Source of the DNA: GCA-2733415 sp049609325
Lineage (GTDB): Bacteria > Bacteroidota > Bacteroidia > Flavobacteriales > Flavobacteriaceae
Direction: 5' to 3'
Assembly: GCA_049609325.1 (NCBI GenBank)
Contig: JBMYYK010000022.1
Span: 1 to 36,154 of the forward strand
Length of the DNA stretch: 36,154 nt
The notes under the pieces were generated by a model. It was not told where the DNA came from. It saw only the letters and a program-made list of their open reading frames with translations, and did no database searches. Shown here one piece after another: positions 1-8,535 of this stretch; within the stretch, counting starts at the first letter, position 1; every line of letters begins with the position of its first letter. A program made the position numbers and the translations under genes.

Positions 1-2
1 CA

Positions 3-209
3 ATTATACTTCAAATTGATGGTACTTATATCAACCAAAATTTTAAGGAGTATTGTGTAGATGAAAACTACATTCTAAAAATCAACGCTTCAAAAGTTAA
101 CACCTCAAAAGGCAATAAAATACATCTCATACAACTAGTTACAAAATCTGCTAAAAATCTTGAGAACGCTCAGAAACCTAAGCAAATTATAATTAGAGGC
201 ACCAACTAA
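3..209 (+). CDS. C-terminal fragment of an unknown protein (cut by window edge)
   Basis: An open reading frame enters from the left edge and ends at TAA 207-209, giving 68 residues without a start. It starts IILQIDGTYINQNF and ends KQIIIRGTN, with no recognisable domain, membrane segment or catalytic motif in the visible part. It lies only 7 bases before the P450 ATG, so the two genes are probably co-transcribed, and the full protein may help explain the P450's role. I do not recognise the family. The frame is supported by uninterrupted coding over its whole visible length while the other two forward frames stop early. Confidence 0.6.
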   Translation: MILQIDGTYINQNFKEYCVDENYILKINASKVNTSKGNKIHLIQLVTKSAKNLENAQKPKQIIIRGTN

Positions 210-216
210 CCACAAG

Positions 217-1632
217 ATGTCTGATTCATCACAAATAAAACGTATCAAAGATTTACCTAAACCAAAAGGACATTTCATTTTTGGACATTTACCTCAATTT
301 AATGTGGCAAACAAACATCAAGTTTTAGAACGTTGGGTTGATGAATGTGGAGATCTTTTCAGAATTAACTTTGTAGGCAAACAATTTGTGGTTTCTGCAA
401 ACCCCAACTTAAATGCTGAGATTTTAAAGTTGCGTCCTGACAGTTTTAGACGCTTTTCTAAAATTGATGAAATTTTAAGTGAAATGGGGATAATCGGTGT
501 ATTTAATGCCGAAGGAAACACATGGAAACGTCACCGAAAACCAACTTCCGAGGCTTTAAACCTAAGAAAAGTAAAAGGCTACTACCCTATCATCAGCAGT
601 AAAACTCAAAAACTATTAACCAAATGGTCAGAGTTTGCAAAAAATAACACTACCGTAAACGTACAAAAGGAACTCATCCGTTATACCATTGATATTACTA
701 CGGCTGTAGCGTTTGGTTATCAGTTAGACACCATTAACCACAAAGAAGATGATTTTCAAAAACATCTGGAGTTAATCTTCCCGATGGTTAATGAGCGTAT
801 TACTGCTCCAATAGCATTATGGCGCATCTATAAACAACAAAAAGACAAGGCCTTAGATAATTCATTAAAAGCAATTGAACAGCTTATTCATGAGTTCATC
901 AAAAAAGCAAAAACACGACTCAACACCAATCCTGAACTTAAACAACATCCTTCAAATTTTCTTGAAGCCTTACTGGTTGAACAGGAAGAAAACCATCAAT
1001 TTTCTGATCAGGAAATTTACGGTAATGTGTTTAGCATATTATTGGCTGGAGAAGATACCACTTCAAACTCAATTGCTTGGGCTATATATTATTTAGCACA
1101 GAATCCGGAGATTGTTGCTAAAGTGAGAGAAGAAGCATATTTAATATACGATACATTAGATGTCCCGGAAAACACCAAACAATTGAGTCAACTAAAATAT
1201 GCTAATGCCGTTGCACAGGAAACTATCAGATTAAAACCTGTAACTCCTAACCTTTATATGCAAGCTAATGAAGATGTGACTTTACAAGGATTGTATATAC
1301 CTAAAGACACCACTATCATGTTGCAAAATAAAGTTGCTCAAACCAAGGAACATTATTTCTCTAATGCTACTGAGTTCATTCCTGAAAGATGGATTAAAAA
1401 CGGATGTCCTGCACATCAAAATCACTCACCAGATATTATAAAAGCATTTGGAGGTGGTGCTAGATTTTGTCCAGGTATGAATTTAGCTATGCATGAAATG
1501 ACTATAGCAATTTCAACAATTTGCAAACAATTTGATTTTAAGTTAGCGGTTGATAAACACAGTGTAAAGGAACATTTTGCATTTACTATGTATCCTGACA
1601 ACCTCTTAATTCACTTCAAAAAGCGTCAATAA
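217..1632 (+). CDS. Cytochrome P450
   Basis: A 471-residue heme-thiolate monooxygenase, expected to hydroxylate or epoxidise a hydrophobic substrate in the cytoplasm using electrons from a separate reductase/ferredoxin. All diagnostic P450 motifs are present: the I-helix oxygen-activation motif AGEDTT at residues 277-282, the K-helix ExxR pair (E335, R338), and the heme-binding loop FGGGARFCPG at 411-420 with the thiolate ligand C418. There is no signal peptide or N-terminal anchor, as usual for soluble bacterial P450s. No ferredoxin or reductase gene lies in the window, so the redox partner is encoded elsewhere. It follows an unknown gene by 7 bases and converges on the TrmH gene with only 2 bases between stop codons. 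The substrate cannot be told from sequence; the layout resembles CYP102/CYP4-like fatty-acid or terpene hydroxylases, but that is a loose impression. Confidence 0.93.
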   Translation: MSDSSQIKRIKDLPKPKGHFIFGHLPQFNVANKHQVLERWVDECGDLFRINFVGKQFVVSANPNLNAEILKLRPDSFRRFSKIDEILSEMGIIGVFNAEGNTWKRHRKPTSEALNLRKVKGYYPIISSKTQKLLTKWSEFAKNNTTVNVQKELIRYTIDITTAVAFGYQLDTINHKEDDFQKHLELIFPMVNERITAPIALWRIYKQQKDKALDNSLKAIEQLIHEFIKKAKTRLNTNPELKQHPSNFLEALLVEQEENHQFSDQEIYGNVFSILLAGEDTTSNSIAWAIYYLAQNPEIVAKVREEAYLIYDTLDVPENTKQLSQLKYANAVAQETIRLKPVTPNLYMQANEDVTLQGLYIPKDTTIMLQNKVAQTKEHYFSNATEFIPERWIKNGCPAHQNHSPDIIKAFGGGARFCPGMNLAMHEMTIAISTICKQFDFKLAVDKHSVKEHFAFTMYPDNLLIHFKKRQ

Positions 1633-1634
1633 GT

Positions 1635-2297
1635 TTATTTCGTATTGCTCTTATTATAGCGCTCCAGAATGTTATCGATACTTTTAATTGAGTTTTGCAT
1701 CCAAATTAATTGTTGTTCTTCTTTTTCGTCTTCTGTTAACTTCCAATTTAAATCTGAATTTCTAAGCTTAGTGGTTAAAGACTGTAAAATAATTGCTGCT
1801 GACACCGAAATATTTAAACTCTCTGTAAACCCCACCATTGGTATCTTTATAAAACCATCGGCTTGTTTCATGATATTTTCACTGATACCATCACGTTCTG
1901 AACCAAAAAACAAAGCACTTCTTTTTGTCACATCAAAATCTTCAACATAACATGAATCATTATGTGGTGTAGTAGCGATAATTTGATACCCTTGCTCTCG
2001 TAGCGCATTTACACACGCATCTGTATTTGAATGGTACTGCAAATCTACCCATTTCTGAGCTCCCATAGCAATTTCTTTATCTAACACATTTTTATGTTGC
2101 ACCTCAATAGCATGGGCTTTCTGCACACCAAACACATCACAACTTCTTATAACTGCACTGGTGTTATGCATTTGATACACATCTTCTAAAACTACTGTAA
2201 AATGTTTGGTACGTTTATTGAGAATTTTAACAAACTTCTCTCTACGTGCAGGGGTAACAAATTGTTCTAAATATGAAAACAAGGCTTTATCAACCAT
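1635..2297 (-). CDS. trmH: TrmH-family tRNA (guanosine-2'-O)-methyltransferase (SpoU)
   Basis: A SPOUT-class methyltransferase of 220 residues, probably making Gm18 in the D-loop of tRNAs with S-adenosylmethionine. The three SpoU signatures are visible: NTSAVIRSCDVFGV near the N-terminus (motif 1, with the Arg used for 2'-O methylation), FFGSERDGIS (motif 2) and IPMVGFTESLNISVSAAI (motif 3, forming the knot and SAM site). The short C-terminal helical tail resembles that of TrmH rather than RlmB. The frame is open further upstream to an ATG at 2360, but the extra 21 residues (MVHTLVNYLNLITLL...) are unlike the family and overlap the divergent gene's start, so I chose the ATG at 2297 (MVDKALFSYLEQF). 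RlmB or another SpoU member is the main alternative. Confidence 0.85.
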   Translation of the reverse strand: MVDKALFSYLEQFVTPARREKFVKILNKRTKHFTVVLEDVYQMHNTSAVIRSCDVFGVQKAHAIEVQHKNVLDKEIAMGAQKWVDLQYHSNTDACVNALREQGYQIIATTPHNDSCYVEDFDVTKRSALFFGSERDGISENIMKQADGFIKIPMVGFTESLNISVSAAIILQSLTTKLRNSDLNWKLTEDEKEEQQLIWMQNSIKSIDNILERYNKSNTK

Positions 2298-2351
2298 AAA
2301 ATAAGTATATTTAACCAGTAATGTAATTAAATTAAGGTAATTTACCAACGT

Positions 2352-3518
2352 ATGAACCAATTCCTTTACATCCTTTTATTTGCTCTGTTTCCGTTATGCA
2401 CTTACGGACAAGACACTGCTATAAAAATTAACAATACCAGAGAAAATGATTTTAGAGTAAAAGACTTTGGTTTGCGTTTGTCTGAAAGTTATTCAAACGG
2501 CAACGCTTCACTATTCATGACATCTATTGCTATTGATAGATTTTTTCCTAAAGTCATCTTACATGACAATGCCAATAAAAAACTGACCAAGTTTAACTCG
2601 AAATTTAAAACTGATTTTGAAACTAAACTGACCTCGTTTCCTAATGAGCTTATCGCTAATTTGAAAAATGGCGACTTCTATAATTTCGTGAGTTATCATT
2701 TTGACCCTATAGACAAAACCTACCACATCGTATTTAGATATTACTCTGAAGAGTATGGCTTAGATTATCATGATTATCGCATTTTAAACTCAAAGGATGA
2801 TTTAATCATTGACGATGTGTTTATCTACTCTAGTTGTCAAAAATTATCTGAAACTATTAAATTATTGTATTTAAGCGAACTTCCTAAAAACTACATTAGC
2901 TCATTTACAACTAAACCTGAGTACAAATACATTCTGATGTTAAAAAACTTTGTTGATGCAAAAAACAGCAATAACCTCAGCAAAGCATACAAACACATTT
3001 CCTTATTAAACACATCATTAAAAAACAAAGATAGATTTACAGCCATGCTCAAACTTGAACTTTCAAGAAGTTTAACTGAAGAAGCCTACTTTGAATCTAT
3101 GGAAGAGGCCTTACAAAACTTCACTTTAGACCCGAGTATTAATTTATCTGCTATCAGATACCATTACTTAAATAAAGATTACGAAGCCGTATTTAAAAGT
3201 ATCAACAGCATTCAAAATCATACAAATGATACGTTTTTAGATTTTGAAAAAGGAAATTTATCCTACGCTGCAAAAAACTATGAAAGCGCTGAAGTATTTT
3301 ATAAAAGCATGATAGAAAATTACCCTCGATTTCATTTACCAAAATTCAGTTTATTAGTGATATATGAACAAGAACAGGCTTTTAACGATGCTATTCAATT
3401 GTTAAATGTCATACTAAACACCTCTTCATATAAAAAATCAACTTTAATTAAGAAAGTTAAAGCTCAGTTGCCTTTGTTGAGTAACAGTAGCGAGTTTAAA
3501 ACTTGGCAAAAAAAATAA
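2352..3518 (+). CDS. Secreted tetratricopeptide-repeat protein of unknown function
   Basis: A 388-residue exported protein. Residues 1-19 form a typical signal peptide with likely cleavage after TYG before Q20. The middle (about 30-165) has no family I recognise. The C-terminal half, from about residue 190, is helical with TPR-like spacing (for example NLSYAAKNYESAEVFYKSMI near 310 and LLVIYEQEQAFNDAIQLL near 340), suggesting a protein-interaction scaffold in the periplasm or at the outer membrane. It is divergent from the TrmH gene (54 bases apart) and convergent with carB, sharing a symmetrical terminator. It appears monocistronic. Function is not inferable beyond a likely periplasmic scaffolding role. 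Confidence 0.75.
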   Translation: MNQFLYILLFALFPLCTYGQDTAIKINNTRENDFRVKDFGLRLSESYSNGNASLFMTSIAIDRFFPKVILHDNANKKLTKFNSKFKTDFETKLTSFPNELIANLKNGDFYNFVSYHFDPIDKTYHIVFRYYSEEYGLDYHDYRILNSKDDLIIDDVFIYSSCQKLSETIKLLYLSELPKNYISSFTTKPEYKYILMLKNFVDAKNSNNLSKAYKHISLLNTSLKNKDRFTAMLKLELSRSLTEEAYFESMEEALQNFTLDPSINLSAIRYHYLNKDYEAVFKSINSIQNHTNDTFLDFEKGNLSYAAKNYESAEVFYKSMIENYPRFHLPKFSLLVIYEQEQAFNDAIQLLNVILNTSSYKKSTLIKKVKAQLPLLSNSSEFKTWQKK

Positions 3519-3533
3519 TGCCTTTATGGTATA

Positions 3534-3564
3534 AAAAAAGTCCTCGATTATCGAGGACTTTTTT
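3534..3564. terminator. Bidirectional intrinsic terminator between TPR gene and carB
   Basis: Perfect 14-bp stem (AAAAAAGTCCTCGA pairing with its complement) around a TTA loop. The A-tract and T-tract on either side make it work in both directions. It serves the convergent genes ending at 3518 and 3585. Confidence 0.9.
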
Positions 3565-3584
3565 ATTAATATTCTAGGGAACTA

Positions 3585-6434
3585 TTATTTGTTCAAATAC
3601 ATTTTACGTCTTGAATACAAGTCATAAAATTGATCATCTTTTAAATCATCTATAAACAAAATACTTTCTCCAGTACTTTTCATTTCTGGTCCTAATTGTT
3701 TATTAACATTCGGGAATTTATTAAATGAGAACACTGGTTGTTTAATCGCATATCCTTCTAATTGCGGATTAAATTCGAAGTCCGTTACCTTAGCTCCTAA
3801 CATGACTTTAGTTGCGTAGTTCACATACGGTTGCTTATACGCTTTTGCTATAAATGGCACTGTTCTAGAGGCTCTTGGGTTGGCTTCAATAATGTACACT
3901 TTATCATCTTTAATTGCAAACTGAATGTTAATTAACCCTTTAGTATCTAACGCTAGTGCAATAGTTTTTGTGTGATCTTTTATTTGTTGCAATACAAACT
4001 CACCTAAATTGAATGGCGGTAAGGTTGCATTAGAATCTCCTGAGTGTACTCCACAAGGTTCAATGTGCTCCATAATACCAATTATCTGTACATTTTCACC
4101 ATCGCAAATTGCGTCTGCTTCTGCTTCTATTGCCCCATCTAAATAGTGGTCTAACAACAATTTATTACCTGGTATTGAACGCAATAAATCAAATACATGC
4201 TCTTCTAACTCTTGCTTATTAATTACAATTTTCATTCCCTGACCACCAAGTACATAAGATGGACGTACTAATATTGGGAAATCTAACTCATCAGCTATTG
4301 CTAATGCTTCACTCACATTTTCTGCGACTCCGAATTTTGGATAAGGAATGTTATTTTCTTTTAATATTGTAGAAAAACTTCCTCTATCTTCAGCTAAATC
4401 TAACGCTTTATATGATGTTCCAATAATCTTAACACCGTAACGCTCTAATTTCTCAGCTAACTTCAAAGCAGTTTGTCCACCTAACTGAACAATAACTCCT
4501 TCTGGTTTTTCATGACGAATGATATCGTAAATATGTTCCCAAAATACTGGCTCAAAATATAACTTGTCTGCCGTATCAAAATCGGTAGAAACAGTTTCTG
4601 GATTACAGTTAATCATTATGGTTTCATAACCACACTCTGCAGAAGCCAATACACCGTGTACACAACAGTAATCAAACTCAATACCTTGACCAATTCTGTT
4701 TGGTCCAGACCCTAAAACAATTACTTTTTTTCTATCAGTAACTTCACTTTCGTTATGTACGTAACGCTTCCCATCTGAAGTTTCTACTTCGTTTTCAAAC
4801 GTAGAATAGTAATATGGCGTTTTAGCTGTAAATTCTGCAGCACAAGTATCTACCAATTTGTACACACGATTAATATTCATTTCGTCACGCTTATTGTAAA
4901 CCTGACTCTCTAAACATTTTAACATATGTGCAATCTGACGATCTCCGTATCCTTTTTGCTTAGCTTCAAGTAACAATTCACGCCCTATGGTTTCAATTGT
5001 ATATGTAGAAATTTCTTTTTCTAAATGGAATAACTCTTCATATTGACGTAAAAACCACATATCGATTTTTGTAATGTCATGAATTCTTTCAAGCGGAATT
5101 CCTGCCGCAATGGCATCATAAATTACAAATACTCTATCCCAACTTGCAAACTCAAGTTTACTTAATATGGTGTTATAATCTGTTTCTCCTTTTCCGTCAG
5201 CACCTAAACCATTACGTTTAATCTCTAATGATTGTGTTGCTTTATGTAATGCTTCCTGGAACGAACGTCCAATACCCATTACCTCTCCAACGGCTTTCAT
5301 TTGCAACCCTAAAGTTCTGTCAGACCCTTCAAACTTATCAAAGTTCCAACGTGGTATTTTTACAATAACATAATCTAAAGTTGGTTCAAATAATGCAGAT
5401 GTTGACTTAGTTATTTGGTTATCTAACTCATCTAATGTGTATCCTGTTGCTAATTTAGCTGCAATTTTTGCAATAGGATATCCTGTTGCTTTTGATGCTA
5501 ATGCAGACGAACGTGATACACGAGGATTAATTTCTATGGCAATGATATCTTCTTTATCATCAGGACTCACTGCAAATTGCACATTACAACCTCCTGCAAA
5601 CTCACCAATACTACGCATCATTTTGATAGCCATATCACGCATTTTCTGGTATGTTGTATCAGACAATGTCATAGCCGGTGCTACAGTAATTGAGTCTCCT
5701 GTATGAATCCCCATAGGATCCATGTTTTCAATTGAACAGATAATAACAACATTATCATTGTCATCACGTAACAATTCTAACTCGTACTCCTTCCAGCCCA
5801 TCATGGCCTTATCTATCATTACCTCATGAATTGGGGAAATCTCTAATCCTCTAGATAAGTTTTCTTCAAAATCCTCTTCATTATATACGATTGCTGCTCC
5901 CGCTCCTCCTAATGTAAATGATGCTCTAATACATAACGGAAAACCAAATTCTTGAGCTATTTCTTTTCCTTTTAAGAACGACGTTGCAGTAGCTTGTGGT
6001 GCCATTGGCACTCCAATTTCCTCCATTAATAAGCGGAACTTGTCTCTATCTTCAGTAATATTAATTGCATCAATATCAACACCTATTATTTCTACATTAA
6101 AGTCTTCCCAAATTCCTTTTTCGTCAGCTTCAATACATAGGTTTAATGCTGTTTGTCCTCCCATAGTTGGTAATACAGCATCTATTTGTGGGTGCTCTTT
6201 TAAAATTTCTATAATTGACTTTGTTGTTAATGGCTTCAAGTATACATGATCTGCCATTGACGGGTCTGTCATTATAGTTGCAGGGTTAGAATTAATCAAA
6301 ATAGTTTCTATTCCGTCTTCACGTAAAGAGCGTAAGGCTTGAGATCCTGAATAATCAAACTCACAGGCTTGACCTATAACTATTGGTCCAGAACCTATTA
6401 ATAAAATCGATTTTAAATCTTTTCTTCTCGGCAT
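3585..6434 (-). CDS. carB: Carbamoyl-phosphate synthase large subunit, short form without allosteric domain
   Basis: Makes carbamoyl phosphate from bicarbonate, ATP and ammonia supplied by the CarA glutaminase, for pyrimidine and arginine synthesis. The 949 residues hold both ATP-grasp halves: the carboxyphosphate half (from GSGPIVIGQACEFDYSGSQ at the N-terminus to about 400, with EINPRVSRSSALASKATG), the oligomerisation segment (about 400-550, ending near DTCAAEF), and the carbamoyl-phosphate half (GSGPNRIGQGIEFDYCCVH onward, with EANPRASRTVPF). The family is usually about 1,070 residues. Here the protein stops just after LGPEMKSTGE plus a short tail, where the MGS-like domain that binds UMP/ornithine/IMP in E. 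coli would begin. The stop is followed after 20 bases by a clean terminator, so this is a natural short form and not a recent truncation. carA is not adjacent. The ATG at 6434 gives the expected MPRRKDLKSILLIGSGP start. Confidence 0.97.
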   Translation of the reverse strand: MPRRKDLKSILLIGSGPIVIGQACEFDYSGSQALRSLREDGIETILINSNPATIMTDPSMADHVYLKPLTTKSIIEILKEHPQIDAVLPTMGGQTALNLCIEADEKGIWEDFNVEIIGVDIDAINITEDRDKFRLLMEEIGVPMAPQATATSFLKGKEIAQEFGFPLCIRASFTLGGAGAAIVYNEEDFEENLSRGLEISPIHEVMIDKAMMGWKEYELELLRDDNDNVVIICSIENMDPMGIHTGDSITVAPAMTLSDTTYQKMRDMAIKMMRSIGEFAGGCNVQFAVSPDDKEDIIAIEINPRVSRSSALASKATGYPIAKIAAKLATGYTLDELDNQITKSTSALFEPTLDYVIVKIPRWNFDKFEGSDRTLGLQMKAVGEVMGIGRSFQEALHKATQSLEIKRNGLGADGKGETDYNTILSKLEFASWDRVFVIYDAIAAGIPLERIHDITKIDMWFLRQYEELFHLEKEISTYTIETIGRELLLEAKQKGYGDRQIAHMLKCLESQVYNKRDEMNINRVYKLVDTCAAEFTAKTPYYYSTFENEVETSDGKRYVHNESEVTDRKKVIVLGSGPNRIGQGIEFDYCCVHGVLASAECGYETIMINCNPETVSTDFDTADKLYFEPVFWEHIYDIIRHEKPEGVIVQLGGQTALKLAEKLERYGVKIIGTSYKALDLAEDRGSFSTILKENNIPYPKFGVAENVSEALAIADELDFPILVRPSYVLGGQGMKIVINKQELEEHVFDLLRSIPGNKLLLDHYLDGAIEAEADAICDGENVQIIGIMEHIEPCGVHSGDSNATLPPFNLGEFVLQQIKDHTKTIALALDTKGLINIQFAIKDDKVYIIEANPRASRTVPFIAKAYKQPYVNYATKVMLGAKVTDFEFNPQLEGYAIKQPVFSFNKFPNVNKQLGPEMKSTGESILFIDDLKDDQFYDLYSRRKMYLNK

Positions 6435-6481
6435 GTTGTGTTGTTATTTAGTTGTATGCAAAAATTATGTGATTCTTAGGT

Positions 6482-6515
6482 AAAAAAAAAGGTGTTACCA
6501 TTAGGAACACCTTTT
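6482..6515 (-). terminator. Intrinsic terminator of rpmH
   Basis: On the minus strand an AAAAGGTGTT / AACACCTTTT stem with a 9-base loop is followed by a run of T. It lies 25 bases past the rpmH stop and separates rpmH from carB. Confidence 0.85.
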
Positions 6516-6539
6516 CTATTATTAACTAACTGCTAATAA

Positions 6540-6698
6540 TTATTTTTTATGTCTTGGCTCACAAGACACTGTTAATTTCTTTCTTCCTTTAGCTCTCCTT
6601 CTAGCAAGAACTTTTCTTCCATTAACAGAAGCCATTCTATCTCTAAAACCGTGTTTATTTCTTCTTTTTCTTTTTGATGGTTGAAACGTTCTTTTCAT
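6540..6698 (-). CDS. rpmH: 50S ribosomal protein L34
   Basis: A 52-residue, strongly basic ribosomal protein. It begins MKRTFQPSKRKRRNKHGF, the almost invariant L34 start, and continues RDRMASVNGRKVLARRRAKG before a short C-terminal tail ending EPRHKK, as is typical of Bacteroidetes L34. ATG is at 6698 and TAA at 6542-6540. In many bacteria rpmH sits beside dnaA and rnpA at the origin; here neither is present, and the neighbours are carB and a membrane TPR gene, so this locus is not the oriC cluster. The gene has its own promoter (6772-6801) and terminator, so it is probably transcribed alone with a leader of about 65 bases. Confidence 0.97.
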   Translation of the reverse strand: MKRTFQPSKRKRRNKHGFRDRMASVNGRKVLARRRAKGRKKLTVSCEPRHKK

Positions 6699-6771
6699 TT
6701 TATCGTATCTTTAAAAACTTTCTTACTTAATTAAAATATTTAGCGTATTTCTATCTGCTAAAATGTGACGG

Positions 6772-6801
6772 CAAATATACAAAGAGTTTTTACACTAGCA
6801 A
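6772..6801 (-). promoter_or_regulatory. Promoter of rpmH (Bacteroidetes type)
   Basis: Reading on the minus strand: TTG at 6801-6799, a 19-base spacer, then TATATTTG at 6779-6772. This matches the flavobacterial consensus TTG-N17-23-TAnnTTTG exactly and is the best promoter match in the window. Transcription would start near 6765. A second TATATTTG on the same strand at 6857-6850 has no upstream TTG at the right distance. Confidence 0.75.
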
Positions 6802-6916
6802 GGTAAAAAATAAAAAAAATTAAATCTTTCTTTTTCCATCACTTATTTACAAATATAGCAGATTTATATTATAACGTAAACCCTACCCTTAATCGTTATT
6901 TTTACAATAAAATATG

Positions 6917-6924
6917 TAGCTTTG
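6917..6924 (+). promoter_or_regulatory. -7 promoter element for the 6961 gene
   Basis: TAGCTTTG matches TAnnTTTG exactly and lies 37 bases before the ATG at 6961, giving a leader of about 30 bases. No clear -33 TTG is seen upstream. Confidence 0.5.
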
Positions 6925-6960
6925 CAGACTGATTTTGATACAATATAAAAAACTTTTAAA

Positions 6961-7518
6961 ATGCTAAATAAAAACATCAAATTAGTTATTACCGCTATAT
7001 TAGTTGCTATTGCAATATGGCAATTTTATGAAGGTCACATTGGTAACGGAATTATGTTAACATTAATTGCCGGACTAGTTGTGTTACTTTATTTTAAAAA
7101 CGAAATAATTCTTGCCACTACTTTTAAGTTAAAAAAGCAAGATATGGAAGGGGCGCAACTTATGCTTGACAAAATAAAAAATCCAGAAAGCGCCTTAACC
7201 AAAAAACAATTAGGGTATTGGAACTTTTTAAAAGGGCAATTTGGCTACCAAGAAGCGCCATTAAAATCTGAAAAATATTTACGTAAAGCCATTGAGTTAG
7301 GGTTAAACTTTGATCATGATATGGCTGCTGCTAAAATGTTTTTAGCTGGTATTTCTATGAGTAAAAACCGTAAAATTGAAGCTAACAACCTTTTAAGTGA
7401 TGCTAAGGCGCTAGACAAACACGGTATGCTTACAGATCAAATAAAAATGATGCAACAGCAAATGAAACGTGCTACTGGCCCAAAACAACACTATACAAGA
7501 AATCAACGCAGACGATAA
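6961..7518 (+). CDS. Membrane-anchored protein with TPR-like C-terminal region
   Basis: A 185-residue protein of unknown function. Two hydrophobic segments (about residues 7-22 and 29-45) form a short hairpin in the inner membrane. The remainder is soluble, helical and basic, with alternating short and long helices that look like two or three degenerate TPR units (KKQDMEGAQLMLDKI, KSEKYLRKAIELGL, ANNLLSDAKALDKHG). The C-terminus is very basic (RNQRRR). The segment after the second helix starts with lysines, suggesting that the soluble part faces the cytoplasm. It stands alone, between the divergent rpmH gene and its own strong terminator. I recognise the architecture as common in Flavobacteriia but no function is assigned. 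Confidence 0.75.
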   Translation: MLNKNIKLVITAILVAIAIWQFYEGHIGNGIMLTLIAGLVVLLYFKNEIILATTFKLKKQDMEGAQLMLDKIKNPESALTKKQLGYWNFLKGQFGYQEAPLKSEKYLRKAIELGLNFDHDMAAAKMFLAGISMSKNRKIEANNLLSDAKALDKHGMLTDQIKMMQQQMKRATGPKQHYTRNQRRR

Positions 7519-7540
7519 TCTGCTATTACATATGAATCGT

Positions 7541-7574
7541 AAAAAAGTCCTGTTTTTCAACAGGACTTTTTTTT
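7541..7574 (+). terminator. Intrinsic terminator after the membrane TPR gene
   Basis: Stem AAGTCCTGT / ACAGGACTT with a 6-base loop, flanked by A and T runs. The stem starts with the same AAAAAAGTCCT as the terminator at 3534. Confidence 0.88.
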
Positions 7575-7690
7575 ATTTCATCTAATTATTTGATTTTTAA
7601 TCGATTATATTTTCACGCAACAGTAAAAAAACGTAAATTTAATAGACCTGAAAGAACCAGCTTAGACATTAATTTTAAAAATATACGTCT

Positions 7691-8395
7691 ATGAAGGTTA
7701 AAATTATTACTCTAACACTCCTTACACTTACTTTTTTAGGTCATTCACAGAGTTCAAGCGATATTTCATTTTCTAGCGCTTTGAATACTAATGTTGCCAC
7801 TTATAATTTGGCTATTGCAAAAACCAACTATAAATACAATCCTAAAGCAAATGAATTGATTTTTAATGACTTTGTAAATCGTAATATCATTAACACTCAT
7901 TTTGGAAATTTTAAAGCTAAAAATTTAAATGGCGCCTTAATACAACTAAACAATTATTTTAAAAAACCTTTAGTATTAACAACCTACGCGAGTTGGTTTA
8001 TCATTGAAAAAGAAAGTGTTGCAGAATTAAATGAATTGGCAAAAAAGCATCGTAAATCTGTTAATTTCGCTGTAGTTTTTTGGGAAAACGAACATCAAGC
8101 ACGAGCTAAATCGAAATTTTTTAACAGACATGTTAAAGTGCTATACATTAATGAACGCGAAAACTTATTTTCTAATGAAATTAATGTATTAAAATATCCT
8201 TTAGGGCAATCATTGATTTACTACATCAATAACAACAATCAAATTATAGACTTAAGAAAGAACCATTATTTTGTTCCTGAAGTCAAACACACCTATAACA
8301 AAGCTTTTGTTGAAACCAGCAACCAATTTACTAAGGGGCTTAGTTTATTACTATTACAAAATGAGGAAAAAGACAACCATCTAGCCTCAGAATAA
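7691..8395 (+). CDS. Secreted thioredoxin-fold-like protein lacking all cysteines
   Basis: A 234-residue exported protein with a signal peptide (about residues 1-19, cleaved near GHS-Q). From about residue 93 it resembles the TlpA/thioredoxin core: KPLVLTTYASWFIIEKESV aligns by eye with the usual beta-strand plus WCxxC helix start, followed by a helix (AELNELAKKHRKSVNF), a strand (AVVFW) and further down YPLGQSLIYYINNNNQI in place of the cis-proline strand. The CxxC positions read F-I-I-E, and the mature protein has no cysteine at all, so disulfide redox chemistry is excluded. The fold call is an inference from pattern, not from a search. It may have kept a binding or chaperone-like role. It is monocistronic and ends at a shared terminator. 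Confidence 0.65.
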   Translation: MKVKIITLTLLTLTFLGHSQSSSDISFSSALNTNVATYNLAIAKTNYKYNPKANELIFNDFVNRNIINTHFGNFKAKNLNGALIQLNNYFKKPLVLTTYASWFIIEKESVAELNELAKKHRKSVNFAVVFWENEHQARAKSKFFNRHVKVLYINERENLFSNEINVLKYPLGQSLIYYINNNNQIIDLRKNHYFVPEVKHTYNKAFVETSNQFTKGLSLLLLQNEEKDNHLASE

Positions 8396-8494
8396 ATTAC
8401 CAAAACATCTAAAAACTTGTTTATCAACCTTAAAATCAGTATATTGTAAACATAATTTTCAACTTTTAGTTAAGTTTTATAATTTATACATAGC

Positions 8495-8520
8495 AAAAGC
8501 AAGGTTTACACCTTGCTTTT
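8495..8520. terminator. Bidirectional terminator
   Basis: Perfect 11-bp stem AAAAGCAAGGT / ACCTTGCTTTT with loop TTAC, followed by T on both strands. It serves the convergent genes ending at 8395 and 8536. Confidence 0.9.
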
Positions 8521-8535
8521 TTTACAGCATGAAAT

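Noticed and set aside
875..1096. Overlapping frames inside the P450 gene
   Set aside because: The 73-residue frame lies wholly within a strong P450 coding frame and shows no independent coding signal. The same holds for the many overlapping frames inside other genes.
2298..2360. 21-residue N-terminal extension of the TrmH protein
   Set aside because: It is open in frame but unlike the family, and it overlaps the divergent gene's start and regulatory region.
3565..3584. carB as a truncated pseudogene
   Set aside because: The whole two-lobed catalytic region is intact, and a terminator follows the stop with no leftover sequence of an allosteric domain.
6435..6480. Minus-strand promoter for carB
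   Set aside because: The closest -7-like sequence is TA-N3-TTTG, one base too long, so I cannot support it.
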